Of a stretch of 64,000 bases of DNA, positions 25,345 to 34,968 are shown in pieces. A program made the position numbers and the translations under genes. The stretch is from contig JANSYS010000002.1 of assembly GCA_024742275.1 (NCBI GenBank), forward strand, positions 308,611 to 372,610, given 5' to 3'. The notes beneath the pieces were generated by a model. That model made no database searches, was not told the DNA's origin, and worked only from the letters and a program-made list of their open reading frames with translations. The DNA comes from Alphaproteobacteria bacterium (GTDB lineage Bacteria; Pseudomonadota; Alphaproteobacteria; Thalassobaculales; Thalassobaculaceae). The first letter of the stretch is position 1; each line of letters begins with the position of its first letter.

Positions 25345-26261
25345 GGAACACCTTCGCCGAAGTGCTCTACGGCCTCGCCAAGGACGACCCGCGCATCCAT
25401 ATCGTCGTCGCCGACATTTCCCCGGCCGGCTCCATGGGCAAGTTCCGCGAGGAGTTTCCGGAACGCTTCATCAATGTCGGCGTGGCCGAGCAGGCGATGA
25501 TCGGTATCTGCGCCGGGTTGGCGCTCAAGGGGATGCGGCCCTTCGCCTACACGATCGCGACGTTCTCACTCTATCGACCCTTCGAGATGGTGCGGGACGA
25601 TCTAGGCTATCAGAACCTGCCTGTTACCGTTGTCGGAATCGGCGGTGGCGTCATCTATTCCACGTTGGGCGGAACCCATTATGCCCAAGAGGATATCGCC
25701 ATCGCGGGCGCCATCCCGAATATGTCGATCATCGCTCCGTGCGATCCGGTCGAGGCGACAGAGGCAACCAAATGGCTGGTCAACCGCGATAGCGGTGGGC
25801 CTGTCTATTTCCGCTTTGGAAAAGCAGGCGAGCCGACCCTCACCGGGCCGGACAGCGATCCGTGGGAATTCGGCAAGCTGCGCTATCTGCGCAAGGGCGA
25901 GGATGTGGCCGTGCTTTCTTATGGCGTCATCACCAAGATGGCGGCCGAAGTGGCGGATGCCTTGACCGAGGACGGCCATTCCGTGTCGCTGGCGGTCTGC
26001 CACACCCTCAAGCCGCTGGACACAGACGGCATTGCCGACCTGTTGCGCCGCCACAAGCGGGTGATCGTCGTCGAAGAGCATGCGCCCCAAGGCGGTCTGG
26101 CGCCTCAGACCAAGCAGATTGCTTGGGATATCCGTGCCGAATGCGACCTGCACACGTTCACGCTGAAGGACGCGTTCGTGCATTGCTACGGTAGCCACGA
26201 GGACATCCTGGCGGCCCATGGTCTGTCGACCGACCGCATCCTGGCCGTGGTCCGTGCCTAG
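25341..26261 (+). CDS. Transketolase, C-terminal subunit
   Basis: Encodes 306 residues from GTG 25341, overlapping the stop of the N-terminal subunit (GTGA). It contains the pyrimidine-binding domain with the conserved Glu in VGVAEQAMIG and the transketolase C-terminal domain (VIVVEEHAPQGGL). The two proteins together form the active enzyme with thiamine diphosphate at their interface. The next epimerase gene starts three bases after the stop. Confidence 0.92.
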   Translation: MRNTFAEVLYGLAKDDPRIHIVVADISPAGSMGKFREEFPERFINVGVAEQAMIGICAGLALKGMRPFAYTIATFSLYRPFEMVRDDLGYQNLPVTVVGIGGGVIYSTLGGTHYAQEDIAIAGAIPNMSIIAPCDPVEATEATKWLVNRDSGGPVYFRFGKAGEPTLTGPDSDPWEFGKLRYLRKGEDVAVLSYGVITKMAAEVADALTEDGHSVSLAVCHTLKPLDTDGIADLLRRHKRVIVVEEHAPQGGLAPQTKQIAWDIRAECDLHTFTLKDAFVHCYGSHEDILAAHGLSTDRILAVVRA

Positions 26262-26264
26262 TCC

Positions 26265-27119
26265 ATGCGCGTTCTGGTAACCGGGGCCGCAGGTTTCTGC
26301 GGCCGGGCGATCGCCCGTTGGCTGCGCGCCGAAGGCCACGACGTCGTCGTTCACCACCGGATCTCGGCCCTGCCGGCCGACTTGGCGGACGGCGAGACCT
26401 GGCAAGGGGATCTGGCCGACGACGCTCCCTTGCCGGAGCGGTTGGACGCCATCGTCCATGCCGCAGCGACGTCGCCGCCGACAGGCGCTTCCGATGCGGT
26501 CCCGGTCGGGCGCCTGATCCGCGACAACGCGATGGCGACGGCCCGGCTGGCGGCGACGGATGTCGACATGTTCGTCTATCTCTCCAGCCTGTCGATCCAC
26601 GGGATCATCACCGATTCGGCGGTGACTCCCGATACCGCGGTGACCGACCCTGATTCCTATGGTCTTTCGAAGCTGCTGGGCGAGCGGGCCGTGGCGGAAC
26701 GGGCCGGTTCGGGCTTGGCGATCCGGTTGCCGGCCGTGATCGGCAACGGAGCCGCGCGGAACTGGCCGGTCCAGGTCCTGGAGAAGATCAGGGCCGGGGA
26801 AACCGTGCGGATCTTCAACGCCGCCTCCGCCTTCAACAACGTCGTGCATGTGCAGGACGTGGCCGCCTTCGTCGCCCATGCGTTGACCGCGCCGCCTTCA
26901 CGCTTCGCCGCCGTTCCGGTCGCCAGCCGCGGCGCCGTGCGGGTGCGCGACGTACCGGCTCTTTTGGCTGAGGCGATGGGCGCCGAAGCAAGCGTCGAGG
27001 CCGGTCCCGCAGGAAAGACGCCTTTCACCGTCGACATTGCTGCGGCCGTGAAGCTTGGCTTCGCGCCGCGCGATACGGCGACGGCGCTTCGTGATTTTGC
27101 GCGGGAGACGAACCGATGA
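26265..27119 (+). CDS. NAD-dependent epimerase/dehydratase (SDR)
   Basis: Encodes 284 residues. The nucleotide-binding motif is TGAAGFCG at residues 6-13 and the catalytic pair is Tyr132/Lys136 (YGLSK), preceded by the YLSSLSIHG strand. It is the fourth SDR of the operon and is shorter than GalE-type enzymes, closer to NDP-sugar reductases or 4-epimerases of the WcaG group. Its stop overlaps the start of the nucleotide-sugar dehydrogenase gene (ATGA). Confidence 0.84.
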   Translation: MRVLVTGAAGFCGRAIARWLRAEGHDVVVHHRISALPADLADGETWQGDLADDAPLPERLDAIVHAAATSPPTGASDAVPVGRLIRDNAMATARLAATDVDMFVYLSSLSIHGIITDSAVTPDTAVTDPDSYGLSKLLGERAVAERAGSGLAIRLPAVIGNGAARNWPVQVLEKIRAGETVRIFNAASAFNNVVHVQDVAAFVAHALTAPPSRFAAVPVASRGAVRVRDVPALLAEAMGAEASVEAGPAGKTPFTVDIAAAVKLGFAPRDTATALRDFARETNR

Positions 27120-28402
27120 GCGGCGACCGTACCGTTGCCGTCCTGGGTCTGGGCTATGTCGGGCTGCCGTTGGCCATCGCCTTCGCCGGTGTCGGCCGAT
27201 CGGTCATCGGATACGATACCGACACCGCACGCGCCCAGGAGCTTTCGCACGGTGTCGACCGCAACGACCCGGACGGCCGGAGACTGGCACTGCCGAAGGG
27301 GCTGCGCTTTTCCTGCGATCCAGCCGATCTTGGATCCGCGGACGTCTTTGTCGTGGCGGTGCCGACCCCGATCGATCCGGCGCGGAGGCCGGATCTGGGC
27401 CCGCTGGCCGAGGCGGCACGAACCATCGGCAGCGCCATTCGCCCCGGCGGCCTTGTGATCGTCGAGTCGACCGTACATCCCGGCGCCACGGAGGAAGTGG
27501 TGGGGCCGATCGTCGCCGAGTCTTCCGGTCTCGCCATGGGGAGCGGATTCAAGCTCGGCTACTCGCCCGAGCGGATCAATCCGGGTGATACGACCCACGA
27601 TCTGGGCAATGTGGTGAAGGTCGTCTCCGCGGAGGATGAAGAAACGCTTGGCAGGGTGGTCGCGCTTTACAGCGACATCGTCCCGGCGGGACTGCACGCG
27701 GCGCCGTCTATCCGGGTGGCCGAGGCATCGAAGATTACCGAGAACATCCAGCGCGACGTCAATATCGCGCTCATGAACGAACTCGCCCAGGTCTATGATC
27801 GGCTCGGAATTCGGACGGAGGATGTGCTTGCCGCCGCCCGGACCAAGTGGAACTTCGCACCCTATACGCCGGGCCTTGTGGGCGGTCACTGCATCGGAGT
27901 TGATCCGTACTACCTGATCGCCAAGGCCGAAGCCCATGGATACTACCCGGAACTGATCCGCTCGGCCCGCCGCCTGAACGACACAATGGCCGAACGCGTG
28001 GTTCAGAAAACGGTCATGCTGTTGGGATCTGGGGGCACGGCGATCGCCGGCGCGCGCGTTGGGGTCATGGGCGTATCGTTCAAGGAAAACGTCTCCGACG
28101 CGCGCAACAGTCAGGTTCCGACGATTGTCCACGGCCTTGTCGAACTAGGCGCAGATGTGGCTGTCGTCGATCCGATTGTGGCTCCCGCCGTAGCGGAGCG
28201 AATCCTCGGCATGAGTCTGGTCGACTCCTCGGTTCTAGTGGATCTTGACGCCCTGATCCTGGCCAGTCCCCATCGAGTCTTCCTGAACGAGGGCGCAGAA
28301 GGACTTGGTAGACGGCTTCGCGAGGGTGGATTGCTTGTCGACGTGAAATCCGCACTGGACCCGACGCACCTGGAGGCGAATCGGATCTATTGGAGTCTTT
28401 GA
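27116..28402 (+). CDS. Nucleotide-sugar dehydrogenase (WecC/WbpA/TviB type)
   Basis: Encodes 428 residues. It has the N-terminal VLGLGYVGLPLA dinucleotide fold, VESTVHPGATEE, the central KITENIQRDVNIALMNELA helix and the catalytic Cys259 in GGHCIGVDPYY. Enzymes of this group oxidise C-6 of UDP-HexNAc or UDP-hexose to the uronic acid with two NAD+. Unlike the homologue at 21623, every catalytic residue I can check is present. It closes the 13-gene operon. UDP-GlcNAc or UDP-ManNAc is the likeliest substrate from the GHCIGVDPYYL form of the motif. Confidence 0.9.
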   Translation: MSGDRTVAVLGLGYVGLPLAIAFAGVGRSVIGYDTDTARAQELSHGVDRNDPDGRRLALPKGLRFSCDPADLGSADVFVVAVPTPIDPARRPDLGPLAEAARTIGSAIRPGGLVIVESTVHPGATEEVVGPIVAESSGLAMGSGFKLGYSPERINPGDTTHDLGNVVKVVSAEDEETLGRVVALYSDIVPAGLHAAPSIRVAEASKITENIQRDVNIALMNELAQVYDRLGIRTEDVLAAARTKWNFAPYTPGLVGGHCIGVDPYYLIAKAEAHGYYPELIRSARRLNDTMAERVVQKTVMLLGSGGTAIAGARVGVMGVSFKENVSDARNSQVPTIVHGLVELGADVAVVDPIVAPAVAERILGMSLVDSSVLVDLDALILASPHRVFLNEGAEGLGRRLREGGLLVDVKSALDPTHLEANRIYWSL

Positions 28403-28777
28403 GCGGCGATTCAGGGGGAGCGATGGTGGCGGGCCGCACGCGCCGACGCTGGAAACCGGGAGGGAATTGCCTCGTTCTCCGGCTTGCGCGACGGCGATCA
28501 GGCGAACGGCTGAGGCGCTGAAAACTGGCGCGTCTTCCCGATCGATTCCCGTAAGAAACCGGCCGGTTCTCTAGAGCCGAACGACAAAGCTGCCCATACC
28601 GGCCGCGGCACTTCCTGGTTGTCACCTTCTGAAGTCAACAACATCTAGCCGTGCAATGCTTGCCGGGTCTAACCTTTTCAGAAACCTCGAAGAGTTCGCT
28701 GACGGGGAAAATGCTTTAGACTAAGCGGGAAGGCGGGAGGTCGCCTGAGCGTTTTGGAGGTTTTCCCGCACGGGACC
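28403..28777. other. 375-base intergenic region after the sugar operon
   Basis: No well-supported gene. A 32-codon arginine-rich frame (28423-28521) follows a good AGGGGGAG ribosome-binding sequence but has no homology I recognise. A perfect 12-base palindrome AACCGGCCGGTT lies at 28557-28568 without a T tract. An AT-richer stretch at 28620-28725, with a TAGACT element at 28717-28722, may hold the promoter of the histidine kinase. Confidence 0.35.
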
Positions 28778-31700
28778 ATGACCGGAGCAGACGATCATTT
28801 CTTCGGAGTTGTCCGGGGATTGAAACAGGCGGTTGTCGCATTCGACCGGAATGGGGTCGCGGTCGCTTGGAATTCGGCGGCGACGGCGGCGTTCCAGGCC
28901 CTTTCGCCATCGCCTGGCCAAGGCTCGCAGACGCCGACCGTGGAGGCACTTTGCGGTGACCCTCGGGCGCGTGTCGCGCTAGAGACCGCGCTCGCCGGCG
29001 AGGAGGTCGAGTTGCGCCTCGACGGATTTTCCTGGTGCGTCCGGTGTTGTCCGACACACGGCGTCGATGGCGAGATCATCGGCGCGCATTGGCTTGTTTC
29101 CGATTGCGCCGCGGTGGTCGATGAGGAGTGGGGCCAGACAGCGCTGTTCCGCGAGGCCCTCAACGCGATGGACGATGCCTTGTCGATCTACGACGGCAAC
29201 GACCGTTTCGTGTTCGGCAACGAGCGCTTCTTCAAGATGTACCCGTTCCTGCGTGAACGCGGCGACATCATCGGGCACGATTTTGAAGATTTGCTCCGCG
29301 ACAGTCTTGCGCGTGATCCGTCGATGACCCAGGCCGAGCGCGATGCCTATGTCGAGCGGCGGCTCAACGCCCGCCGAGACAGGTCGCCCATTCCGGAGCG
29401 TCAGGTGCCGGATGGGACCTGGTACCTCGTCAAGGAGAACTACAGCGACAACGGACTGACGGTCACGACCCGGCTGGATATCACTCGCCGCAAAGAGGCC
29501 GAGCTGGCGCTCGCCGCCACCTCGACCGTCCTTCAGGCGATTCTGGATACGATGCCCAATCCGCTGATCGCGTTCGACAAGACCAATCACCTGGTCGCCT
29601 GGAACCGGTCCTTCGAAGCCCTCGTTCAACTCACCGGCGGCGAGTTGGAGGTTGGGCGGCCGTTGGTTGGCGTGGCGAAGGACGCGATCCGTCGTCTGCC
29701 GTCCACGGAGATTGGCATCAAGCGGATGTTCCGGGCTATTCGGGGACAGGAAGCCGTCCAGTTCGAGTGGCGTCGCGAAGGCTCGGAGATCTATTTCGTA
29801 ATCGGCCGCCCGATGGCCGATGGCGGTTATCTCTCCATGTGGAGGGATGTCACGGCCGAACGGCGCGCACAGGAGCGCTTCAGCGCCAGCGAAGCCCGAC
29901 TTCGCGACGCCGTGGAAACCATGTCGGAGGGATTCGCCCTCTTCGACAAGGACGACCGGCTCGTGCTTTGCAACGCCCGCTACATGGAACTCTACGATCT
30001 CCCCCGGGCGGCGATCGACGACCACTGGACGTTCGAGCAGTTGATGCAATTCTGCCTGTCCGGGGGGCAGTTTCCGGAAGCCGAGGGAAGGGAGGAAGCC
30101 TGGATCGCGGAGCGGCTCCATAAGCACCTCAATCCGCCCGAGACCTCTTTCACGCAGCGACTTTCGGACGGTCGGACGTTTCTGGTCGGCGAGAACCGGA
30201 CCCGAGAGGGCGGCATCGTCGGTATTCGCGCCGACATCACCGACCGGGTCGAGGCCGAGGCGGAACTCCGCAGCACGCGGGACGCGTTGACGGAGCAAAC
30301 ACGGTCGCTGCGCCAGGTGGCCGATGAACTGGAAGAGTCCCGCCGCCGGGCCGAGGAGGCCGGGGCGGCGAAGTCGCGCTTCCTCGCCATGATGAGCCAC
30401 GAACTGCGAACGCCCATGACCGGGCTTCTGGGGATGATCGAACTTCTGACCCGGACCGACCTCGACTCGGAACAAACCGGGTTCGTGGACATCATGCGGA
30501 ACTCCGCCGACACGCTGTTGGCGTTGCTCAACGACATCCTCGACTACTCGAAACTCGAAGCCGGTAAGGTTCAACTGGAGGAGATCCCGTTCTCGCCGCG
30601 GCGGGTCCTCGGCGACGTTCTCCGGCTTTTCCAGATTTCGGCCTCGTCGAAGGGCTTGAACCTGGATGGATCTGCGGACGAGGATATCCCGGAATGGCTG
30701 CTCGGCGACCCGCTACGGCTGAAGCAGATCCTCTCAAACCTCGTTTCCAACGGCTTGAAGTTCACCAATGAAGGATCGGTGTCCGTCACGCTGTCGGTGG
30801 GGGCGAGCCGTGGCGATCGGATCGAGATCGTCGGCCGGGTTCGAGATACCGGCATCGGTATTTCACCCGATGTTCAAGGACAGCTTTTCGCCGCTTTCGA
30901 ACAGGGCGCGGTCCATACGACCCGCCAGTTCGGCGGCACCGGTCTCGGCCTTTCGATCTGCAAGCGGCTGGTCGAAGGGATGGAAGGCGACATCGCGGTG
31001 GAGAGCGCGGTCGGCGCAGGGACCACGTTCACCTTCCGGGTTCCGATGCAGCCGACCGAAGCGCCGACAATGGAGACCGTCAGCGAGACGCCGGTCGAGC
31101 AGGCCCGCCCGATCCATATTCTGCTGGCGGAGGACAACGATGTGAACCGCATGCTCGTGTCGCGGATGCTTGCGCAGGCGGGGCACAGGATCGACGAGGC
31201 GGTCAACGGCGACGAAGCCGTCAAGGCGGTCAGGCGCCGGACCTACGACCTGGTCCTCATGGATATGCAGATGCCTGTGATGGACGGTACCGAGGCCACG
31301 GGTGCCATCCGAGCGATGGGAGGCGAGAAGGCGGCCATGCCGATCGTCGCGCTGACCGCCGACGCGGTGCCTGAGCATCGTGCGAACTACATCGCCGCCG
31401 GCTTGGACGACGTCCTGCTGAAGCCCATTGACTGGGGCGCGCTCAACCGAACCATTCTCTGGGCGTCCCGTCGTGGCGGGACCGCTCCGCCGCCGAGTGC
31501 GGTGCAGGTAGAGCCCGATCTCGGGGAGACGCCGGTCTTTGATCGGGCGCGGGTTCGGTCCGCGGTGGGAGGACTACCGCCGGCCCGAGCGGTTGAGATG
31601 ATCGCGTTGGTCCCTCAGGAGGCGCTCCGCCAGCTTGCGCTCATCGAGAACGCTATCGAGACGGGCGACCGGGAATCGGTCAAAATGATCGCCCACACGA

Positions 31701-31879
31701 TCAAGGGCCTCGCCGCAAATTTCGGAGCGATCCGTCTCGAGCGCTCGGCCCTTCGACTCCAGGGCGAGGATCCGGACCGGGCGCGGGCGTGCCTGCCGGA
31801 GTTGAGGGCCGCCATTGAGGCGACGCAGGAAGCGGCGCCGGCCGTCATGGCGGAGTTCGATGCAGACGCCAAAGACTGA
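28778..31879 (+). CDS. Hybrid sensor histidine kinase with PAS, receiver and HPt domains
   Basis: Encodes 1033 residues from ATG 28778. Domains in order: four PAS or PAS-like modules (about 1-110, 125-235, 245-365, 370-490), HisKA with phosphoaccepting His541 in MSHELRTPM, HATPase (N-box LVSNGLKF, GTGLGLS), receiver with Asp829 in LMDMQMPVMDG, and a C-terminal HPt with His973 in AHTIKGLAANF. No membrane helix or signal peptide is seen, so it is a cytoplasmic sensor with an internal phosphorelay His-Asp-His. The single-receiver protein encoded 44 bases downstream is the likely output partner. The signal is unknown. Confidence 0.92.
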   Translation: MTGADDHFFGVVRGLKQAVVAFDRNGVAVAWNSAATAAFQALSPSPGQGSQTPTVEALCGDPRARVALETALAGEEVELRLDGFSWCVRCCPTHGVDGEIIGAHWLVSDCAAVVDEEWGQTALFREALNAMDDALSIYDGNDRFVFGNERFFKMYPFLRERGDIIGHDFEDLLRDSLARDPSMTQAERDAYVERRLNARRDRSPIPERQVPDGTWYLVKENYSDNGLTVTTRLDITRRKEAELALAATSTVLQAILDTMPNPLIAFDKTNHLVAWNRSFEALVQLTGGELEVGRPLVGVAKDAIRRLPSTEIGIKRMFRAIRGQEAVQFEWRREGSEIYFVIGRPMADGGYLSMWRDVTAERRAQERFSASEARLRDAVETMSEGFALFDKDDRLVLCNARYMELYDLPRAAIDDHWTFEQLMQFCLSGGQFPEAEGREEAWIAERLHKHLNPPETSFTQRLSDGRTFLVGENRTREGGIVGIRADITDRVEAEAELRSTRDALTEQTRSLRQVADELEESRRRAEEAGAAKSRFLAMMSHELRTPMTGLLGMIELLTRTDLDSEQTGFVDIMRNSADTLLALLNDILDYSKLEAGKVQLEEIPFSPRRVLGDVLRLFQISASSKGLNLDGSADEDIPEWLLGDPLRLKQILSNLVSNGLKFTNEGSVSVTLSVGASRGDRIEIVGRVRDTGIGISPDVQGQLFAAFEQGAVHTTRQFGGTGLGLSICKRLVEGMEGDIAVESAVGAGTTFTFRVPMQPTEAPTMETVSETPVEQARPIHILLAEDNDVNRMLVSRMLAQAGHRIDEAVNGDEAVKAVRRRTYDLVLMDMQMPVMDGTEATGAIRAMGGEKAAMPIVALTADAVPEHRANYIAAGLDDVLLKPIDWGALNRTILWASRRGGTAPPPSAVQVEPDLGETPVFDRARVRSAVGGLPPARAVEMIALVPQEALRQLALIENAIETGDRESVKMIAHTIKGLAANFGAIRLERSALRLQGEDPDRARACLPELRAAIEATQEAAPAVMAEFDADAKD

Positions 31880-31923
31880 ATACCGGGCACGACGGCCGGA
31901 ATGCAGGGGGTAGGGACGGTCCG

Positions 31924-32415
31924 ATGGATCATCTGGAAGACTATCAGGATCTGAGGGTGCTGGTCGTCGAAGACGATCGGGACAGCCGGTTGCTGACGGT
32001 GGCCTTGTTGGAGGAAATCGGAGTCGGCCGTATCAAGCAGGCCGCCGATGGCGCGGAGGGCCTGCGCGTGCTCCGTGGTTTCCAGGCGGACATGGTGTTC
32101 TGCGACATGGTCATGGCGCCTATGGATGGTCTGCGCTTTATCCGCCATGTGCGGACCGATACGGAATCCGCAAATCCCTATCTGCCGATCATCCTGGTCA
32201 CCGCCAACGCGGATCGCGGCTCCGTTCGGGCGGCGCGGGATGCGGGCGTGAACCTGCTGATGGCAAAGCCGGTTACCCTCGAGGGCTTGCGCAAACGGAT
32301 CGACATGGCGCTGAACGAGCGTCGCGAGTTCATCATGAACAAGTCCTATGTCGGTCCCGACCGCCGACGCGTCGACGTTCCCATCGCCGGAAGGCGCGAC
32401 AGGCGAAAGGACTGA
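31924..32415 (+). CDS. CheY-like response regulator with YVGPDRRR tail
   Basis: Encodes 163 residues: a receiver domain (about 10-130) with the acidic pair Glu-Asp-Asp in VVEDDRDSR, phosphoacceptor Asp61 in FCDMVMAPMDG and Lys in MAKPVTLEG. It has no DNA-binding domain. The C-terminal extension with YVGPDRRR is characteristic of a group of alphaproteobacterial stand-alone regulators. It probably receives phosphate from the HPt domain of the upstream hybrid kinase. The output may be protein-protein, as with CheY. Confidence 0.9.
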   Translation: MDHLEDYQDLRVLVVEDDRDSRLLTVALLEEIGVGRIKQAADGAEGLRVLRGFQADMVFCDMVMAPMDGLRFIRHVRTDTESANPYLPIILVTANADRGSVRAARDAGVNLLMAKPVTLEGLRKRIDMALNERREFIMNKSYVGPDRRRVDVPIAGRRDRRKD

Positions 32416-32436
32416 CGGCTGCGACGTGGAGCGGGG

Positions 32437-34446
32437 TCAGCCGTCAAGCGGCGCCGTTGCGGCTTCCAGCCAGGAGCGGTGGTCGGCGTCGAGGGCGGGC
32501 GATACCCTCCGACGGACCTCGGCATGGTAGGCGTTGAGCCAAGCCGTCTCTTCCGCTGTCATCAGTGAGCGTTGGACGAGCCTGCGGTCGATTGGGGCGA
32601 ATGTAATCGTCTCGAAGCACAGCATGGGCCGGCCGGTATCCTCCTGATTTGCCGCCTCGACGGCGACCACCAGGTTCTCGATGCGGATGCCGTAGGCGCC
32701 GGGTTTGTAGTAGCCGGGCTCGTTCGACAGAATCATGCCGGCCTCAATGGGGACGCGGCTGGTGCTGGAGATTCGCTGCGGCCCTTCATGCACGCCCAGG
32801 AATACGCCGACCCCGTGGCCGGTCCCGTGGTCGAAGTCGAGCCCGGCTTTCCACAGGAACTGGCGCGCCAGCGCGTCGAGTTGGCCGCCGTTCGTTCCCG
32901 CCGGGAACCGGGCGGTGGCGAGAGCGATATGACCTTTGAGTACCAGGGTGAATCGCTCGCGCATCTCCGGAGTCGGAGTGCCGATGGCCACGGTGCGCGT
33001 GATGTCCGTCGTTCCGTCCAGATATTGCGCTCCGCTGTCGATCAGATAGAGGGAACCGTCCTGGAGCGGCCGGTCCGTCTCGTCGGTGACGCGGTAGTGG
33101 ACGATCGCCCCGTCCGGCCCGGCGCCTGAAATCGACGGAAAACTCGGGCCGCGCCAATCCCCGACCGCCGAACGGAAGCCTTCGAGCGCTGCCGATGCTT
33201 TCAGTTCCGTCGTCCGCGTGCCGGTGTCGTCAATCCATTTCAGGAACCGGGCGACCGCTGCTGCATCGCGGGTGTGGGCGGCGCGGGTTCCGGCCAGTTC
33301 GACGGCGTTCTTGCGCGCGCGGGGCAGTACGCAGGGATCGCTTTCCAGGCGGACGACAGCCCCGGCGGCCTCCAGGCGGCTGCGCATCCATTCTGTCGCC
33401 GTATCCGGGTCGATGGCGACCGTTGCTCCGGCCGCTCCCAGGGCGTCCATCGCGTCGCTAACCGTCTCGAACGGGCGCAGGGTCACGCCGTTACCGAGCG
33501 CCGACCGGACGTCGTCGGTGCATTTGGCGTCGTCCAGGAACAGCTCCACCAAGCCGGTCCTGTCGACAGTCGCATAGGCGAGCGGCAGCGGGGTGTAGGG
33601 AACATCGGCGCCGCGCAGGTTGAGCAACCAGGCGATCGACTCCGGCTGATTGAGGACCGTCGCGTCGACATCCCGGATGGCCAGGTCGGCAGCGATCCGC
33701 TCGCGTTTGGCAGCGGCATCGAGCCCGGTGAGCGTGTTCGGCAACACCTCCACGGGTCCGAGCGGCGGCGCCGGGCGATCCGACCACAGGGCGTCGATCG
33801 GGTTCGCGTCGAGCGCCACCAGAACACCGCCGGCCGCCTCGGCGGCTTCGGCCAGACGCCGCGCCGCGTTGATCGAATGCAGTTTCGGGTCGAAGCCCAG
33901 TCGGCGACTGCCCAGATGGTCGCGCACATAGGATGCCGGCGGTGTCCGGATCAGGTGCTCGACCGTCCAGCGCCCGGTATCCACCTCCTGCGTCACCTGA
34001 AGGGTGTACCGTCCGTCAACGAAGATCACCGCCACCTCGGGAAGCACCAGAACGACGCCGGCCGATCCCGTGAAACCGGTCAGCCAGGACAGTCGCTGCG
34101 CCGGCGCCGGGATGTATTCGCCCATATGCTCGTCGGCGCGCGGCAGGACGAAACCGTCGACTCCGGCCTCCGACAGCGCCTCCCGCAGCTTGTCGAGCCG
34201 AGTCGGGTCCGGCGCCTGCCTCGCCTGTCGTCGTGCGTCGACCGCCAAGTCCAGGCGGAGGGCCAAAGCCTCCGGCAGATCGGCGGCGATCAGCCGGTGC
34301 CACGCCCGCGACGGGTAGGTGCGGGGGCTCGCGGCCACCCGCGCAAGTCGAGAAGCCAGCGTCTCCGCGTCGACCGATGCGCCGACGGCCTGCAGATCGG
34401 CGGCGAGGACGGCGATTTCCGGAGAGGGTGGGGTGTTGGTCGACAT
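32437..34446 (-). CDS. Aminopeptidase P family protein (Xaa-Pro aminopeptidase)
   Basis: Encodes 669 residues, the three-domain long form of aminopeptidase P (two creatinase-like N-terminal domains plus the M24B pita-bread catalytic domain). Metal ligands are recognisable in the last third: an Asp in YLIDSGAQYLDGTTD, the His in HGTGHGVG and Glu in the SNEPGYY and ENLV segments. It removes N-terminal residues preceding proline, in the cytoplasm. The gene stands alone, convergent with the response regulator. Confidence 0.93.
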   Translation of the reverse strand: MSTNTPPSPEIAVLAADLQAVGASVDAETLASRLARVAASPRTYPSRAWHRLIAADLPEALALRLDLAVDARRQARQAPDPTRLDKLREALSEAGVDGFVLPRADEHMGEYIPAPAQRLSWLTGFTGSAGVVLVLPEVAVIFVDGRYTLQVTQEVDTGRWTVEHLIRTPPASYVRDHLGSRRLGFDPKLHSINAARRLAEAAEAAGGVLVALDANPIDALWSDRPAPPLGPVEVLPNTLTGLDAAAKRERIAADLAIRDVDATVLNQPESIAWLLNLRGADVPYTPLPLAYATVDRTGLVELFLDDAKCTDDVRSALGNGVTLRPFETVSDAMDALGAAGATVAIDPDTATEWMRSRLEAAGAVVRLESDPCVLPRARKNAVELAGTRAAHTRDAAAVARFLKWIDDTGTRTTELKASAALEGFRSAVGDWRGPSFPSISGAGPDGAIVHYRVTDETDRPLQDGSLYLIDSGAQYLDGTTDITRTVAIGTPTPEMRERFTLVLKGHIALATARFPAGTNGGQLDALARQFLWKAGLDFDHGTGHGVGVFLGVHEGPQRISSTSRVPIEAGMILSNEPGYYKPGAYGIRIENLVVAVEAANQEDTGRPMLCFETITFAPIDRRLVQRSLMTAEETAWLNAYHAEVRRRVSPALDADHRSWLEAATAPLDG

Positions 34447-34611
34447 GGCGCGGCTCCTGATTGCGACGGCTGACTCGGGCGTCCGCCGGGTCGGAAGTCA
34501 AGAGCCTATTGCCGCGTCGCCGTCCCAACCGGTGAGACGCCGCGCTGCATTCGAATCGAGGTGCGCGGAGCTATCGGGGTCGTGTCATGGCACGGTCCCC
34601 GACCGAGAAGG

Positions 34612-34968
34612 TCAGGAGACGGCGCCGGCCTGGCGGAGCGCCTTCATATGCAGCGCGAGCAAGCGTTTCTCGTCGTCCGCCATCTCGGAGAACTTACCGA
34701 TCACTTCCTTCTCGGAAGCGGCCATGGCATGCGCTTCGACCTTGATGACCGGCGCGCTTTCGCCCTCGCCGAGCTTCAGCAGGAAATGGAACCGCTGTCC
34801 GGCGATGATGTTGCCTTCGCCCGGATTTGGGATGCGGATGCCCTTGATGTGGAGCTCGCGCACTTCCAGCTCTTCCTCTCCGAAAATCGCGCTGCCCAGC
34901 TTGACAGCCGTTTTTCCCGCCGATTTCGTCGTGTCGGACCCAGGTTTCGATTTGGCTTTCCCGAACAT
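34612..34968 (-). CDS. Small PilZ-like protein
   Basis: Encodes 118 residues. After a Lys/Ser-rich N-terminus, the core VRELHIKGIRIPNPGEGNII (listed to its 20th residue) plus GQRFHFLLKL and KFSEMADDEKRLL has the strand order and D/N-x-S-x-x-G-like position of a PilZ domain. The c-di-GMP-binding RxxxR and canonical DxSxxG residues are not clearly present, so it may be a degenerate PilZ that works by protein contacts. No signal peptide. The assignment is tentative; hypothetical protein is the safe fallback. Confidence 0.55.
   Translation of the reverse strand: MFGKAKSKPGSDTTKSAGKTAVKLGSAIFGEEELEVRELHIKGIRIPNPGEGNIIAGQRFHFLLKLGEGESAPVIKVEAHAMAASEKEVIGKFSEMADDEKRLLALHMKALRQAGAVS

Noticed and set aside
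25602..28132. Reverse-strand frames of 425 and 491 codons
   Set aside because: Shadows of transketolase, epimerase and dehydrogenase genes in GC-rich DNA; the protein sequences are His/Arg/Gly-rich without known motifs.
28423..28521. 32-codon arginine-rich frame with good ribosome-binding sequence
   Set aside because: The composition matches random GC-rich translation and there is no supporting context; mentioned only within the intergenic entry.
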